Part shown: in pieces, positions 1-8,259 of the stretch
Numbering within the stretch: the first letter of the stretch is position 1
Layout: each line of letters opens with the position of its first letter
Source of the DNA: Bacillota bacterium
Lineage (GTDB): Bacteria; Bacillota; Dethiobacteria; DTU022
Direction: 5' to 3'
DNA: 64,000 bases
Assembly (NCBI GenBank): GCA_029782095.1
Contig: JAKOVL010000103.1
Location: forward strand, 1-64,000
The notes under the pieces: model-generated
Told to the model about the DNA's origin: nothing
The model's database searches: none
What the model saw: only the letters and a program-made list of their open reading frames with translations
Position numbers and translations under genes: made by a program

Positions 1-33
1 CAGCAACCTGGCCCAATCTGTTAAATTAAACAT
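1..33 (-). CDS. start of an unidentified gene, cut by the window edge
   Basis: An ATG at 33 begins one base after the stop of the membrane-protein gene at 35-490 and opens a frame (MFNLTDWARLL) that runs off the window. The tight spacing suggests a second gene of the same operon. Only eleven codons are visible and the ribosome-binding site is weak, so neither its reality nor its function can be judged. A kinase partner for the membrane protein would be one guess. Confidence 0.3.
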   Translation of the reverse strand, partial: MFNLTDWARLL

Positions 34-34
34 T

Positions 35-490
35 TTACTTGTTACCATAATGAAGCCGCGCTTGAGCAAAGGCAGCTACTATAATTATAAAGATAAGCGA
101 CGGCAACCCAAATAAAAGTTTAACACTTTCAGGACTTTCACTTAATTCTTCCATGGTCAAATGCATTATTTTTGCTAAAAGCGATACTGATAACAGTTCA
201 GCCAATATAATAATCATGAATGATACTAATGCAGCCAGTGCGCTCTTCAGTATGTCCATCTTTAGGAACCAACGAAGCACAATAATAATAGAGATAATAT
301 TTAAGGGAATATGTATACCATACTGAAGAGGTAGCTGTTGGATTAAAAAAGCAATAAAACCAATAATCAAGCCTGTAAAAATAAGCTTTTGTACTTTATA
401 CTTTTCCTTTACTAGCGCAGTTCCAAGGCAAACAATTGCTATACCTTGTGGTAACAAACCTATTAATTTATAAAACCAATGTTCAAACAT
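35..490 (-). CDS. small polytopic membrane protein of unknown function
   Basis: Predicted 151-residue integral membrane protein. Five or six hydrophobic stretches fill nearly the whole chain, followed by a short basic tail (ARLHYGNK). The layout recalls the membrane sensor half of AgrC/GHKL-type histidine kinases, but no kinase domain is present in this frame, so that is only a resemblance. I start it at the second Met of the track ORF because GGGGAG lies six bases before ATG 490, while the first Met at 514 has no such site. It follows a consensus-like promoter (713-740) and a folded leader (567-706), so its expression may be controlled by attenuation. Function not assigned. Confidence 0.7.
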   Translation of the reverse strand: MFEHWFYKLIGLLPQGIAIVCLGTALVKEKYKVQKLIFTGLIIGFIAFLIQQLPLQYGIHIPLNIISIIIVLRWFLKMDILKSALAALVSFMIIILAELLSVSLLAKIMHLTMEELSESPESVKLLFGLPSLIFIIIVAAFAQARLHYGNK

Positions 491-566
491 TTTTTTCTCC
501 CCAAAAATTTGCATCTAAAGATTTTCGTTAAATTTCGCCATTTTTTTTTAAATCCTTCTTCTACAG

Positions 567-597
567 AAAAAAATGCTCTCCTTTGGCAAGAGGAAGC
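567..597 (-). terminator. intrinsic terminator of the leader RNA
   Basis: On the minus strand, GCT and CTCTT pair with AGGAG and AGC (eight pairs, one G-U, with a two-base bulge, loop GCCAA), followed by A and seven T. It lies about 75 bases before the ATG of the membrane-protein gene, so it would act as an attenuator or end a short RNA. Confidence 0.6.
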
Positions 598-706
598 CCT
601 TGATTTCCCTCCTGGGAAAAGGTAAGACTTCAGTCTCTGCATTCCCGCAGTTCGCGACCGGTGCAGGAGAACCGGCCAGCCATGTTTCGTAAAAATTTGT
701 GCCTTT
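567..706 (-). ncRNA. folded leader RNA or small RNA, class not recognised
   Basis: Between a promoter and the membrane-protein gene the minus strand encodes five hairpins nearly back to back. They lie at 656-677 (GGCCGGT/ACCGGTC), 637-650 (CTGC/GCAG), 625-636 (AGAC/GTCT), 604-619 (TTTCCC/GGGAAA) and 575-597, the last followed by seven T. This is the architecture of an attenuating leader (riboswitch-like) or of a self-terminating small RNA. I compared it by memory with c-di-GMP, SAM, TPP, FMN, cobalamin, T-box, ykkC and 6S RNA consensus motifs and found no match. The structure is read from sequence; regulation is inferred. Confidence 0.55.
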
Positions 707-712
707 CTATAT

Positions 713-740
713 ATTATATCTATTTGCGCAACTATTGCAA
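713..740 (-). promoter_or_regulatory. SigA-type promoter for leader RNA and membrane-protein gene
   Basis: The minus strand shows TTGCAA, a 16-base spacer, and a perfect TATAAT, which predicts a transcript starting near 706. The spacer contains the palindrome TTGCGCAA, a possible operator. Confidence 0.65.
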
Positions 741-764
741 ACACGAGAACGAAATTCTTTAAAT
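735..764 (+). promoter_or_regulatory. possible divergent promoter for the sugar symporter
   Basis: TTGCAA at 735-740 is its own reverse complement, so the same hexamer can serve as the -35 of a plus-strand promoter, with TTAAAT 18 bases on. The -10 match is moderate. Between here and the start codon at 893 lie two small hairpins (AACCC/GGGTT at 821-835 and GGCA/TGCC at 839-850); nothing else is apparent in that leader. Confidence 0.35.
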
Positions 765-892
765 AATTTTAAATCAATAGTTTATTTGCCGTAAAAATAA
801 AATTTTCTCAAGATTTATCCAACCCAAAAAGGGTTTGCGGCATTTTTGCCTAATTCTATGCATTATTACAAACAAGACTGCAGGATGATGAC

Positions 893-2341
893 ATGGAAAC
901 CAAGAAAATTCAAGAGTTGCCGGTGCTAAACCAGTGGATTTGGGGGCTTGGCGCCTTGGGCTATGCCCTTTTGGAAAGGATGTTGATTACCTACGTCATC
1001 TTTTTTTACCTTTCCCCCAAAGAATATCAGGTGGTGGACCTGGTCACAGACAGAATTTACCTGGGCGTTTTTACTGTTTTAGGCATAGCCCTGCTGCTGG
1101 GCCGGATCGTTGACGGCCTGGCCGACCCGATCATTGCAGCTTTAAGCGATAAAACCCGGTCCAGCTTGGGAAGGCGCAAGCCGTTTATGCTGGCCAGTGT
1201 ACTGCCTCTTTCCGCTGCAGCCATCCTGATGTTCTACCCGCCGCGCCTGGGTGAAACCTCAGCCCTAAACGGCATCTGGGCCTGTGCCATATGGCTGCTC
1301 TTCTATATCTTTTTTACCGCGTATATTACTCCCTATTTTGCCTTAATTCCTGAATTGGGACACTCACATTCTATCAGAATTAACCTGGGCACTGTGCATG
1401 CTTTTTTTGTAATCATGGGCATGATTGCCATGACCGTGGTTTTCCCTTTAATTGCCGCCGCCTTTCAAAAGAACGGTTTCCCTTTGCGTCCGGCTTACCA
1501 GTATACCGCAGCACTTTTTACCTTAATTGCCTTGTTGTCTTTGCTTTTAGCCACTTTCTCCTTCAATGAGAAAAAACATTGCCTCCCATCAAACCCTCCG
1601 GCTTCAGGAATGTGGAAGTCAATGCTTTCAATTCTTTCGATCAAGGCATTCAGGACATTTCTGATTGGGGAGCTTTTCTTTCAGTATGCCATCTTTATGT
1701 TAAACTTAGGGCTGCTTTACTACGTGGTAGTTATTTTCAGACAGGAGGAGAGCTTCCTTACCATTCTCGGCGGGCTGACAATCGGCATTGCGCTGCTTAG
1801 CTTCCCTCTGGTTAATAAAGCGGCCAAAGCCATGGGCAAGAAAAAACCCCTCCTGCTGGGCGTAGCCATTATGACCGCCTCTTGTTTTATCCTGTTTGCC
1901 TTGAGCTGGAATATGAACAGCACCGCCCTTTACCTTGGAGTTTTATTATTTGGTTTAGGCGGCATCTCTCTCTCAACCTGTACCATCCTTACGGTTCCCA
2001 CGTATGCGGATATGGCCAGGGTAGAAGCGCTCCGTACAGGCGTTCAGCGGGAGGCCATGTATTATGCTGCCCGGAACCTGCCTTTAAAAATGACCATTGC
2101 CCTGGCAGGAGCCACTTTTTCTTACCTTATTGCCGCTTTTGGCAAAGATATGGCTAAACCGCTGGGAGTGCAGCTATCTTTGCTCATTGTGGCTGCTTTC
2201 AGCCTCATTGGCTTGATCTTCTTTGCCATCTATCCGGAGCAGCAAATTTTGGAGCAACTGAGCAAATATGAAACGAAGACAATAGACTTTCCGAACGCGG
2301 GACGCCAAGGAATCAAAAAGAACTCCGGGCCATCCTTGTAA
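893..2341 (+). CDS. GPH-family (MelB-like) sugar:cation symporter
   Basis: Twelve-helix secondary transporter of the glycoside-pentoside-hexuronide:cation symporter family within the major facilitator superfamily. The family signature between helices 2 and 3 is clear: RIVDGLADPI (residues 71-80), then a loop with SDKTRSSLGRRKPFM (85-99). The length of 482 is normal for the family. ATG 893 is preceded by AGGA eight bases upstream. It is a single-gene unit, divergent from the small membrane-protein gene, with no sugar-degrading enzymes nearby, so the substrate cannot be inferred. A drug-efflux MFS protein is less likely given the GPH signature. Confidence 0.85.
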   Translation: METKKIQELPVLNQWIWGLGALGYALLERMLITYVIFFYLSPKEYQVVDLVTDRIYLGVFTVLGIALLLGRIVDGLADPIIAALSDKTRSSLGRRKPFMLASVLPLSAAAILMFYPPRLGETSALNGIWACAIWLLFYIFFTAYITPYFALIPELGHSHSIRINLGTVHAFFVIMGMIAMTVVFPLIAAAFQKNGFPLRPAYQYTAALFTLIALLSLLLATFSFNEKKHCLPSNPPASGMWKSMLSILSIKAFRTFLIGELFFQYAIFMLNLGLLYYVVVIFRQEESFLTILGGLTIGIALLSFPLVNKAAKAMGKKKPLLLGVAIMTASCFILFALSWNMNSTALYLGVLLFGLGGISLSTCTILTVPTYADMARVEALRTGVQREAMYYAARNLPLKMTIALAGATFSYLIAAFGKDMAKPLGVQLSLLIVAAFSLIGLIFFAIYPEQQILEQLSKYETKTIDFPNAGRQGIKKNSGPSL

Positions 2342-2453
2342 GTTTCAGCAGAATTGCGCCATCTTGAAAACAGCACACGCAAGGGGCTGCCTTCTGGGAG
2401 AAGTCCCTTTACCTGTAAAAGATTGACTTCTTATTGTTAAATTTTGCAGGAAA

Positions 2454-2470
2454 ATGTTGTAGAATGTTGA
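2454..2470 (+). repeat. 10-bp-phased tandem ATGTTG repeat upstream of the FIST gene
   Basis: ATGTTG occurs at 2454-2459 and 2464-2469, exactly one helical turn apart, within an AT-rich stretch ending in TATATATG. Each copy followed by A/T loosely resembles a Spo0A box (TGTCGAA), but the key C is T. Possible activator site for the sensor operon. Confidence 0.35.
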
Positions 2471-2586
2471 AATTTTATATATGTACAGTTAGATGACCAT
2501 AAAAACTTCACCGCATGTTCGACTAAATTGCCATCTCCATCTGAGAAACAGCACAAGCATTAATAGAAGAAGGAGCGGGTAAACTG

Positions 2587-3708
2587 TTGTTTTGTGCAAA
2601 AGCGGGTGAAAAGGATATCGTGGAGGCAGTATCGCAAATTAATGTAAAAGATGATGAAACAGTATGCATTTTAATTGGTGAAAAAGCCCCGCTGGATGTG
2701 CGGCGGCTTATCGCCAGCCTGGTTAAGCAAAAAGTGTCTTTTTGGGGCGGCATCTTTCCCGGTATTATCTATGATGAAAAATGTTTTGACCAAGGCGCCT
2801 TAATCCTTAAATTGCCTGTTCTATTCAAACCTCTATTGATCACAGGTCTTGATCGGGATCGTGATTTCCCGGGGCTGCCCGACTTCCAGAACATTATAAA
2901 CAAACTTGACCAGCAGTATTGCGCCTTGATTTTCCTGGACGGCCTTGCCAAAAACAACTCCGGTTTTCTGAGCGCACTGTTTCATGAACTGGGCAGTGCG
3001 GTGAGCTACCTGGGCGGAGGGGCCGGATCACTTTCATTAACACAACAACCCTGCGTTTTTACCAACGACGGCCTTTTTCAAGACGCAGCTGTGTTAACTT
3101 TTTTAAACATGAAATGCCGGCTCGGTGTCCGCCACGGCCTGGAAAAGCTGACAGGCCCCATTATTGCAACCAAAACATGCAATAATAAGCTGGTTGAATT
3201 AAACTGGAAGCCGGCTTTTGATGTGTACAAGGCAATTGTTGAACAAAGTTTAGGCATGCAATTGAATGTTCATAACTTTCACCAAACGGCCCGGATATAT
3301 CCATTTGGGATTATCAAAGATACGGATGAGCCGATTATTCGCGAGCCCATTGCTGTAACTGCAGATAGGGCTCTGATTTGTGTTGGAGAGGTGCCAGAAA
3401 ACGCAGTTCTTAACATTATGAGGAGGGATAAGCACTTGCTGATTAAAGCAGCCGGGCTGGCGGCCCGGGAATGCTTGTCGTCAAAAGACGAGCAGATCAA
3501 AGGCGCCCTGGTTGTAGACTGTGTTTCCCGGCATTTATCCTTGGAGGATGATTTTTCCAGAGAATTATCCTGTATTAAAAAAGAGATTTCCTGCATGGAG
3601 CAAAACACGATCTTAGGAATTTTGTCCCTGGGGGAAATAGCATCTTACGGCAGGGCTTATCTGGAATTCTTAAATAAAACTTGCGTGGTAGGAGCTTTCC
3701 ATGGATGA
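2587..3708 (+). CDS. FIST-domain ligand-sensing protein
   Basis: Protein of about 373 residues with a FIST N region followed by a FIST C region. The tail (GRAYLEFLNKTCVVGAF) is characteristic of FIST C domains. FIST proteins are thought to bind small ligands, probably amino acids, and to feed signal-transduction partners. The 3' end overlaps the next gene, a hybrid histidine kinase, by eight bases, so the pair is translationally coupled and probably acts together. The track start is TTG 2587 with AGGAG eleven bases upstream. However, the same frame is open back to a TGA at 2542 and encodes plausible extra residues (ETAQALIEEGAGKL), so the start may be a non-canonical upstream codon or the N-terminus may be shortened. 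Confidence 0.8.
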   Translation: MFCAKAGEKDIVEAVSQINVKDDETVCILIGEKAPLDVRRLIASLVKQKVSFWGGIFPGIIYDEKCFDQGALILKLPVLFKPLLITGLDRDRDFPGLPDFQNIINKLDQQYCALIFLDGLAKNNSGFLSALFHELGSAVSYLGGGAGSLSLTQQPCVFTNDGLFQDAAVLTFLNMKCRLGVRHGLEKLTGPIIATKTCNNKLVELNWKPAFDVYKAIVEQSLGMQLNVHNFHQTARIYPFGIIKDTDEPIIREPIAVTADRALICVGEVPENAVLNIMRRDKHLLIKAAGLAARECLSSKDEQIKGALVVDCVSRHLSLEDDFSRELSCIKKEISCMEQNTILGILSLGEIASYGRAYLEFLNKTCVVGAFHG

Positions 3709-6199
3709 TAAAATCATAAATTTTGATAGAGTAATTCAGGATATTTCTGTGCTTTATGAACTATCCCTGACGATCGGAACTTCATCGGACTTGGAAAAAT
3801 GCTGCGAGGTATTTTTAAACAGACTGATGGTCCGCAAAAATTTAAGTTACGGGGCGGTCTGGATTAAAAATAAGTACCTGTTCGCCAATAGCAGCGATGA
3901 GGCCGCAACGCTGGTCTATGCAAATCCAAAAATTTACATAGGCTGCAGAAGTTCTTCGTTGAACCATCCTGTCTTTAGACAGCTGGGCCAAAGAGACTAT
4001 ATTTCAGTTTCCTCAAAAGAGAGCCTCTTTTTCGAGATGATTCAAGAAAAAGGGATTAAAGAAGGACAATGCGCTATTTATGCACTGGGCGATCTCGGCA
4101 TATTGAAACTATATTCCCTTTCCGAAAACAATGCTTTTTTTACAGATACTGAACTTGCAAAAATTAAAAATGTAGTTTTTAAATTTGCGATATCTCTGGA
4201 GGGCTGCATTTCCCAGCAAAAACTGATGTCGGAAATTGCGGAACGCAAGCAGGCAGAAAATTCTTTGCGGGAAAGTGAAGAAAAGTTTCGCTTTCTAACC
4301 GAAAACATGGGCGACATCATCTGGATGCTGGATGAAAAAATGCTCACAACTTATGTGAGCCCTTCGGTTTATGAAATATTAGGCTTTACCCCTGAAGAAC
4401 GGATGCAGCAAACCCTGGATGAAATGATGCCCCCGGAATATGCGGCCTATATCAGAGATCTTTTTCGAAAAGAAATGGCGCGAGAAGCGGAAGGCAACTG
4501 TGACCCTGACCGGACCTTAAAGATGGAAATTCAATATTACCACAAGAACGGCTCGATTGTATGGCTGGAAAACAGGGTTAAGGCCATGCGGGACAATGCC
4601 GGCAAGATGATCGGGATATATGGGGTGTCCCGAGATATTACAGAACGAAAAATGGCAGAAGATGCCTTGCACGAAAGCAATCGGAAGCTGCGCATATCTG
4701 AAGAAAACTATCGCTTTTTGGTAAACAATACCCCTGACCTGATTTACAGTATAGACCGGGATGGGCGTTACACCGCCGTAAACCGCAGCTTTTGCCGCTC
4801 TCTGGGCCTGGAGCCCCATGATATTATTGGTAAAAGCATCCATGAACTGGGATTGCCGGAAGAAGAGCTGCGCATGTGGCAGGAACTTTACTTTGAGGTT
4901 TTTTCCACGGGCAAAACCCTCGAAACTGAAATCACGACGATACAACCTGACGGCTCTACGCGCACGTACGAGGTTTTTCTCTTGCCCGTGCTGGACGAAA
5001 AAGGAATGGTGACCAGCATCACCGGAACAAGCCGGGACATCTCCGTGCGCAAAAAGATGGATGAAGAGATCCTAAAAGCAGACAAGCTTGAATCCATCGG
5101 CATCCTCGCCGGAGGCATCGCCCATGATTTCAATAATTATCTTGCCACACTGCAGGGCAATGTTTCTCTGGCAAGGCTGTACAAGGATGATGCCCACAAG
5201 CTGGACGAAATTCTGGACAATATCGAAATTGCCATCGAAAAAGCGAAGCACCTTGCCAATCAGCTGTTTACATTCGCCAAAGGATCGGCGCCGGTTAAGA
5301 AAAACATATCAATTGGCCGGTTCATCGTCGATAACGTCAGGTTTGCCTTAAGCGGTTCTAATGTGCACTGCAACTTTAATATTGATCAGGGTGTTTACAC
5401 GGTAGAAATTGATGAAGGACAATTTTGCCAGGTCTTGAATAACATTGTGCTTAATGCTGTTCAGGCCATGCCGGAGGGCGGTGTGATCGAAGTAAACGCT
5501 GAAAATGTTACCATCGGCCCTGACAAAAACGACCATTTTGTGCCGCTGCCGCCGGGAGAATATGTGAAAATTACCATTAAAGATGAAGGGTGCGGCATAC
5601 CGGAAGAATATATGCACAAAATATTCGATCCTTTTTTTACAACGAAAAATACAGGTAAAGGCCTGGGCCTCGCCATTTCCGATTCAATCATCAAAAATCA
5701 CGGCGGCTATATCAGCGTGGAATCAACAGTCAATGAGGGCACCAAGTTTATGATTTTTTTGCCTGTTTCCAAACAGTCTTATCAAGCTGAAACAGTGCAA
5801 AACAAAATATATTATGGTTCCGGAAAAATACTGGTTATGGATGATGATGAAGATTTTCGCAACATAACCGAAGAAATACTCTCAACCCTCGGCTACTCCG
5901 TTTCGCTGGCCAGTGAGGGTAAGGAAGCCCTGGAGTTATACATGGCCGCCTTGGAAGAGGGGCACAAATTTGACCTGGTGATAGTGGATTTAACCATACC
6001 GGGCGGCATGGGCGGTAAAAAAATGATGGAGGAGCTTTTAAAGAAAGACCCTGAAGCGCGCGCGATTGTTTGCAGCGGCTACTCCAACGACCCGGTCATG
6101 GCTGATTTTCGCAGCTATGGTTTTAAGGGTGTCATTAAGAAGCCCTATTCCCTGGAAGAGCTGTCTAAGCTTATCTACGAGATTTTGGAAATGCCTTAA
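3701..6199 (+). CDS. PAS-domain hybrid sensor histidine kinase with C-terminal receiver
   Basis: Cytoplasmic 832-residue kinase with no evident membrane segment. Order of parts: an N-terminal GAF-like region (about 1-170), a first PAS domain (about 195-320, ending RDITERKMAED), a second PAS domain (about 330-450, ending RDISVRKKMDEE), the phosphoacceptor motif LAGGIAHDFNNYL with His near residue 475, then an ATP-binding domain with N box (NNIVLNAVQAMPEGG), DEGCGIP and GKGLGLA. A receiver domain follows from about 710 with phosphorylatable Asp near 763 (VIVDLTIPGG) and a conserved Lys (KKPYS). There is no DNA-binding or enzymatic output, so the phosphate must pass to another protein or the receiver tunes the kinase. 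It is coupled to the FIST gene, which suggests ligand input. Confidence 0.9.
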   Translation: MDDKIINFDRVIQDISVLYELSLTIGTSSDLEKCCEVFLNRLMVRKNLSYGAVWIKNKYLFANSSDEAATLVYANPKIYIGCRSSSLNHPVFRQLGQRDYISVSSKESLFFEMIQEKGIKEGQCAIYALGDLGILKLYSLSENNAFFTDTELAKIKNVVFKFAISLEGCISQQKLMSEIAERKQAENSLRESEEKFRFLTENMGDIIWMLDEKMLTTYVSPSVYEILGFTPEERMQQTLDEMMPPEYAAYIRDLFRKEMAREAEGNCDPDRTLKMEIQYYHKNGSIVWLENRVKAMRDNAGKMIGIYGVSRDITERKMAEDALHESNRKLRISEENYRFLVNNTPDLIYSIDRDGRYTAVNRSFCRSLGLEPHDIIGKSIHELGLPEEELRMWQELYFEVFSTGKTLETEITTIQPDGSTRTYEVFLLPVLDEKGMVTSITGTSRDISVRKKMDEEILKADKLESIGILAGGIAHDFNNYLATLQGNVSLARLYKDDAHKLDEILDNIEIAIEKAKHLANQLFTFAKGSAPVKKNISIGRFIVDNVRFALSGSNVHCNFNIDQGVYTVEIDEGQFCQVLNNIVLNAVQAMPEGGVIEVNAENVTIGPDKNDHFVPLPPGEYVKITIKDEGCGIPEEYMHKIFDPFFTTKNTGKGLGLAISDSIIKNHGGYISVESTVNEGTKFMIFLPVSKQSYQAETVQNKIYYGSGKILVMDDDEDFRNITEEILSTLGYSVSLASEGKEALELYMAALEEGHKFDLVIVDLTIPGGMGGKKMMEELLKKDPEARAIVCSGYSNDPVMADFRSYGFKGVIKKPYSLEELSKLIYEILEMP

Positions 6200-6227
6200 G
6201 GGCTGCCCCGGCTACCCAAAGCAGCCC
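6200..6227. terminator. hairpin between convergent kinase and antiporter operons
   Basis: GGGCTGC (6200-6206) pairs with GCAGCCC (6221-6227). It starts right after the kinase stop and ends 12 bases before the antiporter stop. There is no T tract on either side, so it may be a weak or bidirectional terminator. Confidence 0.4.
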
Positions 6228-6238
6228 AAAGCTTCAGA

Positions 6239-8242
6239 TTAACCGCCAATAGCCGGCAGACCGAACTGCAGCCAAAACAGGAAAATTAAGATAACCCCAA
6301 AAATAATTATCACCAGGGCCACGTCGAAATCGATATTACCGAAATTAATGGTCCTGAAAACCTTCGATTGACCGGGTCGGTAGTCCAGCCTTTGTAAAAA
6401 ACCAAAGGCGCCCCGGAACAAGAAAGCAATTATTACTTTAAAAAAATGAATCATCGCCTGGAAAAAAAGCGTTAAGTAACCCCAGGCCACCATGGAGCCC
6501 CTTCCGATTAACGTGCCGGCATATTCCTGGCTGAGCCAGGCAGGCAGGCTGGTCTGAAAGGCGCCGGTGCGCATGCCCAGCCAAAACAGCAGGAAGGCAA
6601 TGACCAGCGCCAGGAACACGGCAAAAAAGTCTTCGGCGGTCCAGAAACTCAAGCCGACCAGATGGTGTTCGATAAAATGGGGATCCAGCAAAAAATTATT
6701 GAGAACCGGGATGATAAACCGGTCCAGAATCAGATTGGGGAAGAAGCCGATGGCAACTATGGCCAGGGCAAGGGCACTCATGCCAATCTTCATCGGCAGC
6801 GGCTCTCCATGCAGCTCCTGGTAGTCCCGCTGCGGCTTGCGGATAAAGGTCAGATAGAGAAATTTGATAAAATAGCAGGCGGTGCCGGCGCTGGCCAGGA
6901 CAAACAGCCATTCGGCCACACGCAAAGAGGCCAGGTGTTGATATTCATAGGCTTCCACCAGGGCGTGATGCAACAGTGTTTTGCTGGAATAACCGTTAAA
7001 CAGGGGCATGCCCACAATCCCCAGGGAGCCGATCAAGGTGGCGGCGGCGGTAAAGGGCATTTTCCGCCAGAGGCCGCCCAGTCTATACATGTTCAGCTCT
7101 CCGAGCCGATAGGCTAAAACGCCCGCAGATAGGAATAAAAGCGATTTAAACAGGGCGTGGTTTAAGATGTGGTATGAAGCCCCAGCCAGCCCCATGGCTC
7201 CCTCGTAACCGAGATAGGCACCGGTCCCTACCCCCAGGATGATAAAACCCATCTGGCTGATACTGCTGCAGGCCAGCATTTTTTTAATATTATCCTGGAG
7301 CAAAGCCATAAATGCGCCAAACAGCATTGTCCCAATGCCAAACCAGATCATGACGTAACCGATGCTGGAGAGGCTCTGCCAGAGACCGGTGAATTGGCCG
7401 GCCAAAGCAGGCAGTGCCTGCCGCTCCACGCTGGCAGGTGTAAAAAACATGTTTACAGTGCGGATAATGCCGTAGGCTCCGATCTTGATCATCACCCCTG
7501 AAAGCAGGGCGCTGGCCGGGGCAGGGGCTACCGGGTGTGCCCGGGGCAGCCAGATATGCAGCGGGGCCATTCCCGCCTTGATTCCAAAACCGACAATGAG
7601 CAGGATAACCGCCGCCAGGAGAAGGGGCGTTAATCGTTCCATGGCAGGCAGTCCCGGTGCAATGACCAGGGTGCCCGCACCATGGTAAAGCAGCCCCATG
7701 CCGCCCACAAGGGACAGCCCGCCAAAGACGCCCATGTATAGATAAAGATTGCCTGCGCCCATCGATTCCTCAGTCTGGGTGTGAATGACTAGGACGTAAG
7801 AGGCCAGTGTCATAATTTCGAAGAAAACCAAAAGCGAGAGAAAATCACCTGCCATGGGAACCCCAACGGTTCCGGCAAAGGTGAGAGCTAAAAAAACAAA
7901 AAAGCGCCCCTGATTTACTTCGTGATTCATATAGCTAATGGCGTATATGGTGGAGGCCAGCCAGACAAAGGAAGCGATGGCGGCCACTAAAAAGCCCAAG
8001 CCGTCGACGCGAAAAGTCAGGTTGAAGGGAGAAACAAGGAGCGGAATTTCGTATACAAGTATCTTACCTGCGGAAACAAAAGGCCACATCAGCAGCACAG
8101 CTCCCAGGGTGGCCAGGGTGCCGATAATAGCAAAGGTATGGCGCAGCCAGGGAATGCGAGCAAATAAAATCAAAACCAGGGTGGTGAAAAGGGGAATTAA
8201 AATAACCCACAGCGGTTGATCGGAAAGGACCAAATTATGCAT
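6239..8242 (-). CDS. NuoL/MrpA-N-like proton-conducting membrane subunit
   Basis: Large (667-residue) polytopic subunit of the proton_antipo_M family, shared by NuoL/M/N, MrpA/D and MbhH. Many hydrophobic segments surround charged family motifs such as FFEIMTLASYVLV and GFGIKAGMAPLHIWLPRAHP, which contain the Glu and Lys of the ion channel. ATG 8242 follows GGGAGGTG. It is the last gene of the operon and the largest of its three antiporter-like subunits. It may substitute for the N-terminal half of MrpA, whose C-terminal parts are encoded separately upstream. No hydrogenase or NADH-module gene is nearby, so it belongs to a stand-alone antiporter or to a complex completed elsewhere. Confidence 0.8.
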   Translation of the reverse strand: MHNLVLSDQPLWVILIPLFTTLVLILFARIPWLRHTFAIIGTLATLGAVLLMWPFVSAGKILVYEIPLLVSPFNLTFRVDGLGFLVAAIASFVWLASTIYAISYMNHEVNQGRFFVFLALTFAGTVGVPMAGDFLSLLVFFEIMTLASYVLVIHTQTEESMGAGNLYLYMGVFGGLSLVGGMGLLYHGAGTLVIAPGLPAMERLTPLLLAAVILLIVGFGIKAGMAPLHIWLPRAHPVAPAPASALLSGVMIKIGAYGIIRTVNMFFTPASVERQALPALAGQFTGLWQSLSSIGYVMIWFGIGTMLFGAFMALLQDNIKKMLACSSISQMGFIILGVGTGAYLGYEGAMGLAGASYHILNHALFKSLLFLSAGVLAYRLGELNMYRLGGLWRKMPFTAAATLIGSLGIVGMPLFNGYSSKTLLHHALVEAYEYQHLASLRVAEWLFVLASAGTACYFIKFLYLTFIRKPQRDYQELHGEPLPMKIGMSALALAIVAIGFFPNLILDRFIIPVLNNFLLDPHFIEHHLVGLSFWTAEDFFAVFLALVIAFLLFWLGMRTGAFQTSLPAWLSQEYAGTLIGRGSMVAWGYLTLFFQAMIHFFKVIIAFLFRGAFGFLQRLDYRPGQSKVFRTINFGNIDFDVALVIIIFGVILIFLFWLQFGLPAIGG

Positions 8243-8259
8243 AACTGCACCTCCCTAAA

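Noticed and set aside
637-680. Phrases resembling group I intron core elements (AACTGCGGGAA, TGCAGAGACT) on the minus strand
   Set aside because: The two are adjacent within about 30 bases, the other core pairings and a normal intron length are missing, and local hairpins explain the sequence better.
463-744. 93-codon ORF on the minus strand through the leader
   Set aside because: It runs through the promoter -10, all hairpins and the terminator, and shares the region with the better supported leader RNA; the peptide has no recognisable feature.
2375-2412. AAGGG/CCCTT hairpin after the sugar symporter as a terminator
   Set aside because: Weak stem with a long loop and no T run; not enough support.
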